Positions 33,609 through 46,155 of a DNA stretch of 64,000 nt are shown here, piece by piece. The DNA is from Diogma glabrata (Eukaryota; Arthropoda; Insecta; Diptera; Cylindrotomidae). The stretch's first letter is position 1; every line of letters starts with the position of its first letter. The position numbers were made by a program, and so were the translations under genes. The stretch lies in contig OY856188.1 in assembly GCA_963693315.1 (NCBI GenBank), positions 196,124,379-196,188,378 of the forward strand, in the 5' to 3' direction. The notes beneath the pieces were generated by a model that worked only from the letters and a program-made list of their open reading frames with translations, was not told the DNA's origin and did no database searches.

Positions 33609-34008
33609 AGACAAACCTAAATCAAACTTAAAACAACAACACAAAATAAGATTAAAAACAAAAGGATCCAAAAATATATACCAACAAAAACTAAACAAAA
33701 CTTGAGGAGAAAATGAGAAATCCGTTTGCACAGGTAACCGCAGAATAATCGAGCTGATTAAAAAAAACACAAAATCATAAGCCAAAACAAAAAAACAAAT
33801 TTACATAAACACATAAATAACAAAAAAAGGAGTTTGGAAGTGTTTCGATAATATCGATCGACGACCAGAGAACGTAGGTGGTCTAACTATTGGTCAGAAA
33901 GCCATGGTTATTATTTTCCTTTTCCCTGTTCCCTGACAAGCCAATGACACCACCGGAGCACCCTGTGTTGAGAATAAAAAAGTTGGTTTTGGGATGGAGA
34001 ACGGCGGT

Positions 34009-34060
34009 CCCAGTGGCCCAAATGACAGGCGATTCATTTCCCTGTCATCGCCCACTGGCC
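34009..34060. repeat. GC-rich hairpin upstream of the gypsy insertion
   Basis: CAGTGG (34011-34016) pairs with CCACTG (34052-34057) and ATGACAGG (34022-34029) with CCTGTCAT (34041-34048), leaving a short loop. It sits in a 250-bp GC-rich patch (33830-34100) interrupted by the gypsy element at 34108. Possibly the end of a mobile element that served as the target. Confidence 0.45.
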
Positions 34061-34107
34061 TGCGCTACTCATACCCTCCAACAGGTTACGTATATTTCTG
34101 ATGATAT

Positions 34108-34706
34108 TGTAATAAACTTCGTCCAGAATGGGTTACTTTAATAACCAATACATTCGGCAAAGATGAATTAAAAAGTTAACTCCTTTTAACTAATACAATT
34201 TGCATAAATTAATGTAAATTAAATTTGTTATACAAATGTTTACATTAATGAATTAAAAGGAGGTGTGGCCTATTGTTTCTAGAAAATACACTGGCAACAA
34301 AAACTGAGTTACCAGACGTTTCTGCTTATTTGTTTTTGAATCTGAATAAGCGAACAAAATATCAGATAGTCAGTTTTAATTTTGCAATTAAAAGTGTTTT
34401 ATAAATATTCGCAAGTATAAGGAATAATCGGTGGTACTTGAGCCTGGGTACTAATAGTGAAAGAATTTGAACTTAGTGGAATAGTAAATACGGATTTTAC
34501 GATTCCGAATATTATTGATTCAAATTGTGGAAAAGCGGTGAAGTTTATCGTACATAAATTGGAGACCCTGGAATTTATTGTAATTAAAATCGGAAGTTGC
34601 TGTAACTGGTTGATAAATAAAGTTTGAGATTTTGTTAACTAAAGATCTGTCTTTTTACTGTCGTATTTGCTCAATAATCTAAAAGAACCAACGAAGAGTC
34701 GCTACA
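34108..34706 (+). repeat. 5' LTR of the gypsy element
   Basis: TGTAATAAAC..GTCGCTACA, 599 bp. The U3-like part holds a large imperfect inverted repeat: CTCCTTTTAA (34180-34189) with TTAAAAGGAG (34253-34262), and inside it ATTAATGTAAA (34208-34218) with TTTACATTAAT (34239-34249). An AATAAAG signal lies near 34614. It is near-identical to the 3' LTR and homologous to the solo LTR at 28.9 kb. Confidence 0.95.
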
Positions 34707-34707
34707 G

Positions 34708-34725
34708 TGGTGTCAGAAGTGGGAT
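34708..34725 (+). promoter_or_regulatory. Primer-binding-site candidate
   Basis: TGGTGTCAGAAGTGGGAT starts one base after the 5' LTR. The leading TGG is the complement of the tRNA CCA end, and position and form are those expected for a gypsy-type primer site. I do not assign the tRNA. Confidence 0.7.
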
Positions 34726-34735
34726 TATTGAAACA

Positions 34736-37433
34736 ATGGTCAAGACAGTAAATATTAGTGATCTCAGCCAGACCCAGCTGAAGGATGAGTTGAAGAAAAG
34801 GAATGCTCCAATCCATGGAACGAAGGCAGAACTTGCATTCCGGCTGCGTAAAGTTTTAGAAGAAGCAGGCCAAAACACAGAGGTCATAGAAATAGAGCCG
34901 GAGGAAGCTCCAGTTCAGAATGCCCCAACAATTGATCCGATGATGGTGTTGATGAAAGAAATGATGGCCCGACAAGAAAAACTGGCAGCAGAATAAAAAG
35001 TAGAGCAACAACAACAACTTGCTGATATGATGGCCCGACAAGAAAAACAGGCAGCAGAACAAAAAGTAGAGCAACGACAACAATTTTCTGATATGATGGC
35101 GAAGCAAGAAAGTCTACGTGAAGTAATCGAGTCACGTATATCCAGTGCAGAGGTGAAAATCAACAACATGGAAAGGGAGCTGCGGAAAGTTACCGAAGAA
35201 CATGAAGAGAAATTACGCAAACTTTCGAGTGAATTTCGCCAAGAAATAGCACAATTTAAGTCAGGTAACATGATCATTCCATCAACTACTTCAGTTCCAG
35301 CTAGAGTGAAAATACCCGCATTTGATGGATCTACATCGTATCAGATATTTAACATGCAATTTGAGATAGCAACAACTGGGGTTGATCATCAGCAAAAAGC
35401 AAACGCATTGGCATTGGCATTGAAGGGATTTGCTGCTGAAATTCTGCAGACACTATCAGCGACAGAGCGTGATTACAGCAACATAATGGAGGCCTTAGAA
35501 GTAAGATATGGGGAAAGTCATATGCAAGCTCTCCATCGCATGCAGCTCAAAACACGAAAACAGGGAGTCAGCGAAACTTTGCAAGAATTAGAGGCTGACA
35601 TTGTGAGACTGGTTAATCTGTCATATCCGAACTATAACGCTGAACACCGAGACGAACTGGCAGCTGATACATTCATCAATGCTCTTCGAGATGTACAAAT
35701 GAGAAATCAGCTGTATCTAAGCGGGAAGAAATTACCTGCGGAAGTCTTAGCATTGGCCCTACAAATGGAAGCTGGAAAAAGAGCGCATGGCTCAGATAGA
35801 GTACGTCAGATGGAAGTTGCTGAAGAACCTCTAAAAGCAGCGCTTGAGAAAGTGATCATGCATGTCAAAAGTTTGGAAGATAAGCCTGAACGAAATCAAC
35901 GAAGAAGATCTAGTAGAGTAAGATGCTGGAATTGTGGGCAGTTAGGGCACATCAGACGGGAATGCAAAACCCGAGTAGCAGCAAAAGAAGGAGTAGTTCC
36001 AGTCCAGTTGATGAACCTCTCAAACAAGCAAGTGGAGGTCAAAAAGGAAAGAGATTTCCGCTGTTCACACCGGAAGGGAAGGATACATTGTAACGCTGAT
36101 AATCTTTCAAGAAGACCCTGTATTGAGGAGCGCAAGCCATGTAGCAGGACTGAGAAAAAAGAGGCAATGACAGTGAAGCAAATTACGTTCCAAACTCCTG
36201 ACGATTGGTGTACCGAGGCAATGAAAAGAGAGCAGCAAAAGGATCCAGCTATGGCTCCAATATTGAAATGGAAAACCGAAGGAAGGCGACCGGAGTGGAA
36301 AGAGGTAGCACCTTTAAGTACGGAGGTGAAATGCTACTGGGCGCAATGGGACTCACTATTGATGGACAACGGGATACTTAAAAGAAAATGGGAGTCCGCT
36401 GATGGAAAGAAAGTGTTGGAACAGCTGGTGTTGCCATCAAGTCGAGTAGAAGAGGTACTGGAAAAGCTGCATGGAAGTATTTCTGGAGGACACCTGGGAG
36501 TCAATAAAACCCTAGCCAAAGTAAGGGAGAGGTTTTATTGGGTAAGGTATCGAACCGACGTGGAGCAATGGTGTCGGCGATGCGATACTTGTGCAGCGAG
36601 CAAAGGACCAAAAACTAGAACTCGAGGAGAGATGCAACAGTACAATGTGGGTGCCCCAATGGAGAGAATTGCTATAGACATCGTGGGGCCATTTCCGGAA
36701 ACGACAAAAGGTAACAAATATATCATGGTTGTCATTGATTTCTTTACAAAATGGCCGGAAGCTTATGCAATACCGAACCAGGAAGCAGTTACGGTCGCGG
36801 AAACATTAGTCAATGAATGGGTTTGCAGATATGGAACACCGCTCGAGTTGCATATCGACCAGGGAAGGAATTTCGAATCTCAACTGATGGAAGAGCTGTG
36901 CAGAACACTCGACATTAGAAAAACACGAACTACACCTATGAACCCACAATCGGATGGCATGGTAGAACGATTCAACCGAACCATGGAAGAACATTTGTCA
37001 AATGTAGTAGAAGGCAACCAAAGAAGTTGGGATAAGGATCTTCCGTTATTCTTGATGGCCTATCGTAGCGCAGTGCACGATACGACATGTGAAACGCCAG
37101 CAAATGTCATGTTCGGAAGAGAACTACATCTTCCTAGTGACATCGAGTTCGGCATCCCTGGAGGTCTGGTATCTACGAAAACAGATTATGTGGGACAACT
37201 AAGGGAGAAGATGAATAAAATCCATCAACAGGTTCGAGACCACATTAAGATTGCCAGTGACAAAATGAAAACCAGGTATCTGGTAAATAATCAAACGAAT
37301 TAATGATGTAATCTACCGCATCCAAAAGGGACCCTGTACCAAGATGAAAGTGATACATCTGCAAAGGTTGGCACCGTACCAAGGTAACAGTACCAATGCG
37401 ATAGCTGATATTGTTCGGGACGAACAAAACTAA
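34736..37433 (+). pseudogene. SAP-domain Gag fused to integrase (gypsy)
   Basis: The frame from ATG 34736 runs to a stop at 37303, with one nonsense codon at residue 87 (34994-34996). There TAA replaces the CAA found in the next copy of a 66-bp tandem duplication (34961-35026, 35027-35092). Order: SAP DNA-binding motif (about residues 8-42), coiled coil (about 80-170), gag capsid, then zinc knuckle CWNCGQLGHIRREC (about 396-409). Near residue 437 it joins an RNase H tail (HRKGRIHCNADNLSRRPC). Integrase follows with HHCC finger, D648, D708 and E744 (35 residues between the last two). A second deletion near 37290 removes the GPY/F-type region; the native tail resumes in another frame, ending at 37433. 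Confidence 0.9.
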
Positions 37434-37444
37434 ATGGAGGGCAA
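37433..37444 (+). promoter_or_regulatory. Polypurine-tract candidate
   Basis: 'atggagggcaa' lies directly before the 3' LTR start at 37445. It is short and purine-rich, in the position used to prime plus-strand DNA synthesis. Confidence 0.6.
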
Positions 37445-38043
37445 TGTAATAAACTTCGTCCAAAATGGGTTACTTTAATAACCAATACATTCGGCAAAGA
37501 TGAATTAAAAAGTTAACTCCTTTTAACTAATACAATTTGCATAAATTAATGTAAATTAAATTTGTTATACAAATGTTTACATTAATGAATTAAAAGGAGG
37601 TGTGGCCTATTGTTTCTAGAAAATACACTGGCAACAAAAACTGAGTTACCAGACGTTTCTGCTTATTTGTTTTTGAATCTGAATAAGCGAACAAAATATC
37701 AGATAGTCAGTTTTAGTTTTGCAATTAAAAGTGTTTTATAAATATTCGCAAGTATAAGGAATAATCGGTGGTACTTGAGCCTGGGTACTAATAGTGAAAG
37801 AATTTGAACTTAGTGGAATAGTAAATACGGATTTTACGATTCCGAATATTATTGATTCAAATTGTGGAAAAGCGGTGAAGTTTATCGTACATAAATTGGA
37901 GACCCTGGAATTTATTGTAATTAAAATCGGAAGTTGCTGTAACTGGTTGATAAATAAAGTTTGAGATTTTGTTAACTAAAGATCTGTCTTTTTACTGTCG
38001 TATTTGCTCAATAATCTAAAAGAACCAACGAAGAGTCGCTACA
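37445..38043 (+). repeat. 3' LTR of the gypsy element
   Basis: 599 bp, the same length as the 5' LTR. The differences I see are an A for G in 'cgtccaaaatggg' and a G for A in 'cagttttagttttgc'. It ends GTCGCTACA, followed by the ATAT duplication. Confidence 0.95.
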
Positions 38044-38047
38044 ATAT

Positions 38048-41000
38048 TTTGAAATAAAACTCGAAATTTTTCGAAACTTGTAAAAACAAATGATTAAAAT
38101 TTTGACGAAAAAGTACTTATTTTGATTTTTTTGGTCACGGTTATTTTTTTATTCTATGGCATATGAAGAAAATTAGGAATTTTTCGTCATCTTTATTATT
38201 TGTTTTTTATAGATTACGAAAATTTACCTAATCTTTTTCAAAATATGATGAAAACTATACGTTTTAGGAAAAAAATGACATGGATCTTTTTTGTAGAAAA
38301 TTGAAATTCCTAAAAAACTGTTTTTACAACTTTTTTTTAAATCTGCATATTTTATGAGATATTTAAAAAAAATCTACGATTTTATCAAAAAAGCAACTTG
38401 GATGATTTTGCGGCACGTGTTCTTTTGATTTAAAAAAAATTGCCCTCGTGGTTGTTTGACCACAAAGAATTTTTTTAGGAAGCGTATCGGAAAATTTAAT
38501 TTTTAACGACCAGTCTAGTGTATATACAACACTTTCATGAATATATGCCCATTGCCCATACAATACAACCAGATATAGTTTAAAAGCTGATTCAAGCCTA
38601 TATTTGGAATTTAATGTTGCGTTTGTGCGATAGATTGCAATAACTTTTGTTTCTAAAAGATAATAATATGGAGTTTGTCATTCCCCAGATTATGTTGCAC
38701 GACATTACGCCTGGTCTTCCTGAGATTCTTCCACTGGCACAATCGGAAAAGTACATAAATAAGTAAATAGTTTTTTAGTTTTCTTGGATAAGTAATTAGC
38801 CTTTTTTGGGTTACTGAGTTTCTGTTGAATTAACAAAAACTCAAAAGTAAACATCTTATAAGACCATGTTAACCAATTTAAATTCACAATTTAAATTCAA
38901 CGCAGAAATTTTAACATAACAATCAATTATCAGGAATCAAGCATAAATACTTTAAACCTTCAATTCTATTTCATAACAATAACTACTGTTTTTAAATTAA
39001 ATTTATTTTCATTTATAAAATCACCTTGATATCAGCATTTTCATCCATCAACATAAATCCTTCATTAGCTTTTCTTAAAATAAATAAATTATTCTCTTTT
39101 AGAAATAAATTTATAAAATTTTATGCTCGATTAAATAATTCATACAGAGGTATTCATGAGAAAACGGGGGTGAAAACTTGCGTTAGTAAAAATTTTTCCC
39201 TTCCGTATAATTTTGAAGGATTCGTTTTTTTATAATAAAAATCCAAAAACATAAATGTCAATATTTAACTTTGTTTCGTTAAAAACTTATACAAAATATT
39301 TCAAATAAATTTATTAAGCTAAAGTATCGTTACCTCGTTTATTTAATTAATGTCTCTTAATTTAAACTTTGTTTAATTGGTTTGGTGAATTATTAATTTT
39401 ATAATTGGTTGGGATCAATTTAGTCAACAAATTGTCTATAAAATAGTTTATCAACCCAAAGCTAAGGAAGGTTATCGTTATTGTTGGATATGGGTTGATA
39501 ATTATTGAAACGACACGTTTCGTTTTAATCGTTACGTTAGCAGGGAAAAAAAAGAAAACCAAATAATCGAATTTATTAAAAATTAATATTTTTCTTAAAA
39601 CCGTTAAAAAAAAGAATAATTTTCCTTGGCATATAAAAAAATAGAAAATTTAATGGAAATGAGAAGAATAATTTTAAAGCACAAGAAAAAAAACAGTTTC
39701 TAAATAATCAAAAAGTCGTTAATGTATTTTTAAGACTTTTTTTTATAAATATTTCCCGTCTTTTGATATTCAATATTTAGAAAGCTTTCATTTATATTTA
39801 TTTTGTTAAGCAAAAGCACAAGGGTTTGTTTCGTTTTCTTATGAATTTTTATAATGATTTTTGTAAGGATTTCTTTTAATGCTTGAGTATAAATAAATAA
39901 AATTTGTTTTGACATTAATATATAATGGATTTTTTTTATTTAATGAGAATGGATAACTTGAATTTTTCTGTTTAAATTATTAAAAAAAATTATATTTAAA
40001 AAATTTTTATGTGTGGTTATGATTAATTGTAATATAATCTAGTGATTTATGATATCTTTGACCGAGAGGAAAATATTATGATTGTTAATATTGATGATAG
40101 TTTCCTAGAAAAATTCATAATTTGCAACAATTGAAGGTTGAAATTGCGTTGGTCACATATGCTCCAAAGGTGACAAAACTGATAAAAGCTGGCGAATAAA
40201 TCAAGCCCTATCTGCTGACTATCAAACATGTACTAAGTGCTCGTTCAGCACACTTGGTGTATGCTGTCAACGGTAAAACTTGCTTATTATATTTTCTAGC
40301 GAAAGCACAGTGCAATTTATTACTTTTATAATATGAGTTGACATCTTCAAATATGAGTTGACATCTTAATCATAAGAGATTGATTTAAACACAGTTTAAG
40401 GCTGCGGACAATGTACGGTATTTAAATTTATCGATAGTGTAGTTTTTTAAGGTTATTTCTTTTGTCCTTTGGCACAGTGTGACGTTAATAAGAAGTTAAA
40501 TTTAGAGAGCATTCAGGGGATTTGTACAACATCTCAATATTTTCTTCAGTTTTTAAAAGAAATGTTTTGGTTGTATTCTAAACCAAAACTTATTTGAAAC
40601 TTATTTGTGTAGACTTACTTATTTAAATAAGTAACCCAAAGAGGAGTTACTTGCATTTTTTTCATAGAAAAATCTAATTTGATTTGACAGTGTCAAATAT
40701 TTTGTTTGTTTGTTTACTAAATGATTTTAAGGAATAAAACTTCTTTTTCGATCCGTAATAAAATTAATATAATAATTTAAAATGAAAAAAATAGTTTTGA
40801 AAACTCTATAGGTGTGGTTGTTCTGCCCTATAAAATTTGCTGCGTGTTCCAATACAGTTGAAGTTTAGTATCAGGCAATATAGTGCTTCAATTTATTCAG
40901 CTTCAATTCCTTGATTTTCCTAGCTCTCTAGTCCTACCTTGCAGTTGACTTGTAATAACTATTTGATGCAGCACCCGTACCAATACCATCCGTAGATCGT

Positions 41001-42900
41001 GACGATTCCAATTTACAATCTATTTCCAGGACCTGTTACAAATTTTCCAAATATTGAGGTTATGTAATCCGGATTAGTATATAGTCCAAAATATTTTTAT
41101 TATTATTTGAATTTTATTACAGTAAACTTCTTTTTTTTTTTCTTAAATGCAATTTATATAATAATAGTAACAAAAACAAGACTATTAAAGCCGTCTATTT
41201 CTTTTTTAGATTCAAACATATAAAACTTTTAATGCCAATTTTTTAGTTAACCCGAAGAACGTTAGAAAAATTATATTCTGTTGCTAGTCACCACAACTCT
41301 TTAATTGATGAAATTCAATAAATCGTTTTAATTAAATTTATTACTTCGGTTTTCGAATTTGCTTTCATGTTACTGTCAAATTAAGTATGCTAAATCATTT
41401 AGAATAGCTTTTAAATACTTATTTTAAATGGCGATGAATAAGTTTCAAATAAGCCGTCGTTTAGAATGCAGCCCCAGTGGCTTTCTGTTTTTTATACTTT
41501 TTGTTGTTGTTGTATTTATTCATTTTTTCTATTTTCTGTTGGTGGTTGTTGTACCATTTTTGAAGTGAAAACATCTTTAAGCGCGTTGTGCGATTTTGTA
41601 TGGGAAAAAATTTATATATTCGAGTCATCGTCACGCTAAATAAATATTAAATACAAAATAAATAGAGAGTGAAATAAATTCTAACCATTTGATATTTTTT
41701 TTATTTCTCATTCTCATTTTCTTGATTTATAATTTGTTTTTTTTTCATTTTTATGAATTTGATTTTTTTTCGGTTTAAGTGTGGTATAGTAAGTAAAGAT
41801 TTTGTTTTATTTTTCAGTAAAATAAAAAAATTGTGTTTGTCATATTTGATCTGTGTGTTTTTCTTTATACTTTGGAATAAAACGCAATAGATAGTACGAA
41901 TAACCTAAGCCCTGAAATTAATGATAATATATTATATTATTATAATTAATTTTACTTTCGTTTTCTTGATTCATATTTTCGTTTTCCTTTTTTATTGAAT
42001 TTGATGTTTTTCTCAGTTAATAACAGTGTGGAAGTGTGGTAAAGTAAGTAAAGATTTTGTTGTATTTAGACGATAAAAACACAGCTATTTCACAGTTTTA
42101 AGTTTTCACTTCTGTCAGCAGTCCTCAAGACAGCCTTCTTTTTTTTTTTTAAATTCATTTCAACTTCTATACTACAAGTATTAAATTTTCTTTCCAATAC
42201 ATCGATCAAACAAAAATATCATAATCCCTACATCAATCAAATCAACACATAAATGCAATCTAGATTATCTCAATTTAACATTTATTCAAATCTTTTTCCT
42301 TGATTTAACTCTTCTTCTTTCTATCAGATCTTCTGATTACATAATTCGTAATTTAACTGATGAAAAAAAATCGTTCTTTCATAAGACAATCTTCTCCTTA
42401 CAGGATTTTCTTTTAAAACTTAAACATATAATAAATTGATAAAAGATAGATTTATAAGATAATTTTTCTTATGTACATATATTTGTATAAGTATACAACT
42501 CATACACGTACAATTACATCCCTTTTGTTTGAATATGACAACAATATTTTTCTAATCTTATCCGATTTTCAAACGTTTTCTTCATTTTCTTTGGATTTCA
42601 ATTTCCGTTATTCCTCGTATTGTTTGTGTGCTTTTTGATGGTTTTAAAATTGAAAAGAATTCTTCAAAACCCCTTATGGCAAAAAAAAGTTTTAAGAAAG
42701 TTAAGAAGGTAAATATTTTTAATTTAATCTGATAAAACGGATGGTAGGAAGGGTAACTTAAGTCTATGTAGTTTCATTATTACTGTTAACTTCCTTTTGG
42801 TTTGGTGAAACGATGGAATTGGAGAAGATTTTAAATATGTTAAGGGGGATAGATGAAGGAGGAGGGGCGAACACCTATTTTTAAACAGGTAATATGTTTA
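38048..42900. other. Long AT-rich stretch, no feature seen
   Basis: Nearly five kilobases of AT-rich DNA without a supported coding region, RNA or terminal repeat. Direct duplications are minor, such as 'atatgagttgacatctt' twice at 40332-40367. 'gtgtggtaaagtaagtaaagattttgtt' recurs at about 41781 and 42036, each within similar flanks, so a ~255-bp diverged tandem duplication spans 41680-42070. Confidence 0.45.
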
Positions 42901-42928
42901 TTGCAAACCAATCAATTGAATAGGAATT

Positions 42929-43078
42929 ATGATTGCAGTGAGATATTCCTTGAACTCCGATGAACTCCGTTCAGTCAAAGTTTGTAACCCCAATCCTAGC
43001 TATAAAATATCCTTTGATGATAAGAAGCGGAAAAACGAGCCTTCATATGACACTATATCTGGATATCATGCTCTATAA
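42929..43078 (+). CDS. Small open frame of unknown standing
   Basis: A 49-codon frame from ATG to TAA begins MIAVRYSLNSDELRSVKVCN and ends with a Lys/Arg- and Tyr-containing tail. It is one of few frames in this 7-kb stretch with ordinary amino-acid composition rather than the Phe/Lys/Ile bias of AT-rich noise. No homology recognised. An acceptor-like 'gattgcag' lies at 42931-42938. Could be chance, an exon relic or a mobile-element scrap. Confidence 0.2.
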   Translation: MIAVRYSLNSDELRSVKVCNPNPSYKISFDDKKRKNEPSYDTISGYHAL

Positions 43079-45464
43079 TCATTGAAAAAGACAATATGCC
43101 ACTAGCTGTTTTATTGGCAATCCAATTTTAGTTTTGTTCCCGCAAATTGTGTAATCTTATTTTATTTTTATTTCTCTTACACACCAATGAAAGCATTGAT
43201 ACTATTTGAGTAGCTTAGGACCTATGGTAAGCTATTTACAATAATCCTTGCAAGAAAAGTTCCAACAACTTCTGAATTAATTAAAAAAAAATTAAATCAA
43301 AATCTAAAATCGACGGATGAAAACACAGAATTTTTTTCTTAAAAGATACAACAGCATGTTGTCATAGAATATGTAACTTTGTATAATCAAAATATGTTCA
43401 CTTTTTTATGTTTTTTATGTGATGTTGTTTTTACTTCTTGCAAAACGTGACTACAATAAATATAATTTTATACTATAATTTTTTGATATATTGTTTGTGT
43501 TTTCATTCCAAGGAATTGCTTTTTTTGTTACATATCTCACAATCCTAAATTTTATATAATTTGTGATGAATAAAATTATAGAAATCATATTTTATGTTTT
43601 AAAAAGTAAAAAGATTTGATTTAGTTGTTTTTGCATGTTTGCTGCATATCATATGAAATAACATTTGTCATGCGTCATGTCGCATTACGTGTCATCAGAT
43701 TTCTTCCCAATTTTTCTCTTTGACCATCAAACCACATACTTCAACTATACTAAATCCCTAGCATATTTTCAATGTCCAATGGAACGAAACAAAAAGTGAA
43801 AAAAACTTTGACAAATGATGGTTTTTCGTCGTTTTATTTCTCACAAAAGAAAAGAACCACAACCCCCACAAAAATATGTTTTTCACCATATTTTGTAACC
43901 GTTTCCTTATGTATAGAAAAAACATCATTCTGATGTTTAAAGATGATGGAATGAATGGATCATGAATAGTGGATGGTGGTTGACTTTATTTATGATAAGA
44001 CAGGGAAAAGCAACAACAACTACAAAATTGACAAAAGGAATATAAATATATAATGAAGGGATGGTTGTGCGGACTTGAAATTTAATATTTTTCTTGTTTT
44101 TTTTTTCTGGATCCTGAAATGAACTATTGTACATGAATATTGTTTGTGAAAACAAAAAAAAAAGAAATTAAGGAATATAAAAGGAAGTGACAGTTAATAA
44201 TTTGATAAAAAGATTTTATTTCAAGTGTGTCTTGGTTTTGTGGTGAACTTCTTAATTTTTTTATAAAGTTAAAGAGAATTGGTTTGTAATTTTTTTTGGT
44301 GTGATGTTGTATAGGATTTAGGGTAGGGAATGTAAATTATACGCATAAACGTACAAATTTTGAATAGATTTGAATTACAAGGAATGAGATTTGTCTAAAA
44401 ACCAATCCAGAAGCATTAAATTAATTTTGATTGTTGTATCCAGTTTTATTGTTTTTATAATAAAGAAGTTTTCAGGCTTTCATAAAATCTTCTGAAAATG
44501 CTTAAAATTTAATAAACATATATATAGAAAATTAACCGACCATATAAAGTTATCAGCATTTCAACATGCAAAACGATAAGGAAAATGGTTGGCTGACCAC
44601 AAGAAATCTTACAAAAATATCTACCCTAATATATTTCAAAAAGCTTTCCTTTATAAAAACCTTTTCTAATCATCAATTAATCACATTTTTCTCATATTAT
44701 TCTCCTTTCAGCATCCTCCAGAGGAACACTAATCGAATCTCAACTAATGTTCATCATAAATTTATTCTGTTTCGTGATACTATTTGTTGATATAAGAAAC
44801 TTTTTAAGATAATTATAACAGAAACAATATAAAAAAATTATTGAAATTATGGAAAATTATAAAATTAATTACAAAAAAAAACAATTAACGAAAGAATGAA
44901 AATTTGTATATGTATATATGTATGTATTTATATACATGTATATGTAAATATACATATATTAAAGTAATAAATTATAAAATAATTAAAAATCAAAAACCAA
45001 TAAATTAATTTGAACAAAATCAAACACAAAATTTATTAATTAAATTAAATTAAATGTAATAAATTTTTTTTGTATATTGTTATGTCTGTAATTAAATATA
45101 GAAAATTGTATATACGAGTAAAAAATAAAAATTGAAAATAAAAACTTTATTTGAAAGGGAAAATTTAATTTTCATTTATTTTGTGTGGAGTAGGTAAGCT
45201 TGGTTGATTCAAAGGTCATTTACAGGGTTAAAAATCACGTGTCACTCAGAGTTTCTTTTTATAAGAGTTATGTTGCCCGATTTACTAAGGTAAGTTTTTA
45301 AAATTCTAACTAATTTATTTCTTTTACCGATAACAGTGTTACCAATAACCTTCGTGACAGAAGCAACACAAAATCAAAGAGCGAAATATGACTTCATAAG
45401 AGCTAAATAACCAACAAAGTCGCAAACTTATTGATTTAAAATTCACTAAAATTTGTGTAATTCT
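43079..45464. other. AT-rich DNA with a TATACA-type hairpin
   Basis: Featureless apart from an alternating tract at about 44906-44960 (gtatatgtatatatg..tatatacatgtatatg..atacatatat), which can fold on itself. No gene supported. Confidence 0.45.
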
Positions 45465-45784
45465 TCGACGAGCAGTGGCGGATTACCATAGAGGCGGAAG
45501 AGGCGGCCGCCTCGGGCCCCGCATGCACAGGGGCCCCCTCGCTACAAATAGTATTGATATTTTATAGGTATTCAAATATCAGATGACTGCGTTCATTCAA
45601 CCAAAGTTTTTAAACCTAAAGATTTTTTTAATATTATCCCACATGTAAAAGTGTTAGGTTGTCAATTTGTATTACTTTTTTTCATGTATCTATTTATTTT
45701 AATAATTCTCATTTGATAGTTTTATAATTTTTTAATGTACAAATTCGTTTTCCTATTTGTATAGTAAAAAAACATTTTTTCTCC

Positions 45785-46155
45785 GATAGACAGCAAATAT
45801 AAATTTTGCAGACTTTCAGACATTTCAGTCAGCAAAGTGGCACTTTTCCTGCCTAGGCAGCAAAGCAAGTACTTTGCTGCCTAGGCAGCAAAATAATTAG
45901 ACTTCATAGAAATAAACAGATATTGCGATTAAAAAAAAATTTTTTTAATCGATTTTTTTTTTCATTTTTAAAATTTTGCTTTAATTTTAAAGTAATAATT
46001 ATTAAATTACATATCATTGTAATTAATCGGAGAAAAAATTATATGTTCAACTCGGCAGCAAGGTAGATTGACAGCCTTGGCTGAATTCCTAGCCTCGCTC
46101 GCTCGGCTATGAACTATCAGCCGCGGCAGTCAATCTACTACTTTGCTGCCTAGTT
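45785..46155. mobile_element. Palindromic insertion nested in the hAT element
   Basis: Built around CTAGGCAGCAAAG words: a perfect 20-bp palindrome TTTGCTGCCTAGGCAGCAAA at 45873-45892, a second inverted copy at 45852-45864, and 'ctttgctgcctag' at about 46142-46154. 'gcagcaaggtagattgacagcc' at 46052 is the inverse of the 'ggcagtcaatctactactttgctgcc' end. This is best read as a nested MITE with internally duplicated ends in the hAT 5' region. Confidence 0.5.

Larger units (their letters stand above)
34108..38043 (+). mobile_element. Complete-ended, internally deleted Ty3/gypsy element
   Basis: This 3,936-bp insertion is bounded by two 599-bp LTRs and flanked by ATAT on each side (34104-34107 and 38044-38047). 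The LTRs differ at only about two sites by my comparison, so insertion is recent. A primer-binding-site-like sequence follows the 5' LTR and a purine-rich tract precedes the 3' LTR. The interior codes Gag fused to integrase; protease, reverse transcriptase and most of RNase H are absent. It must have been copied with enzymes supplied by a full-length relative, or been deleted after insertion. Confidence 0.95.

Noticed and set aside
33890..34141. 83-codon frame just upstream of and into the gypsy 5' LTR
   Set aside because: Crosses the LTR boundary at 34108, so it cannot be an original gene; no recognised domain.
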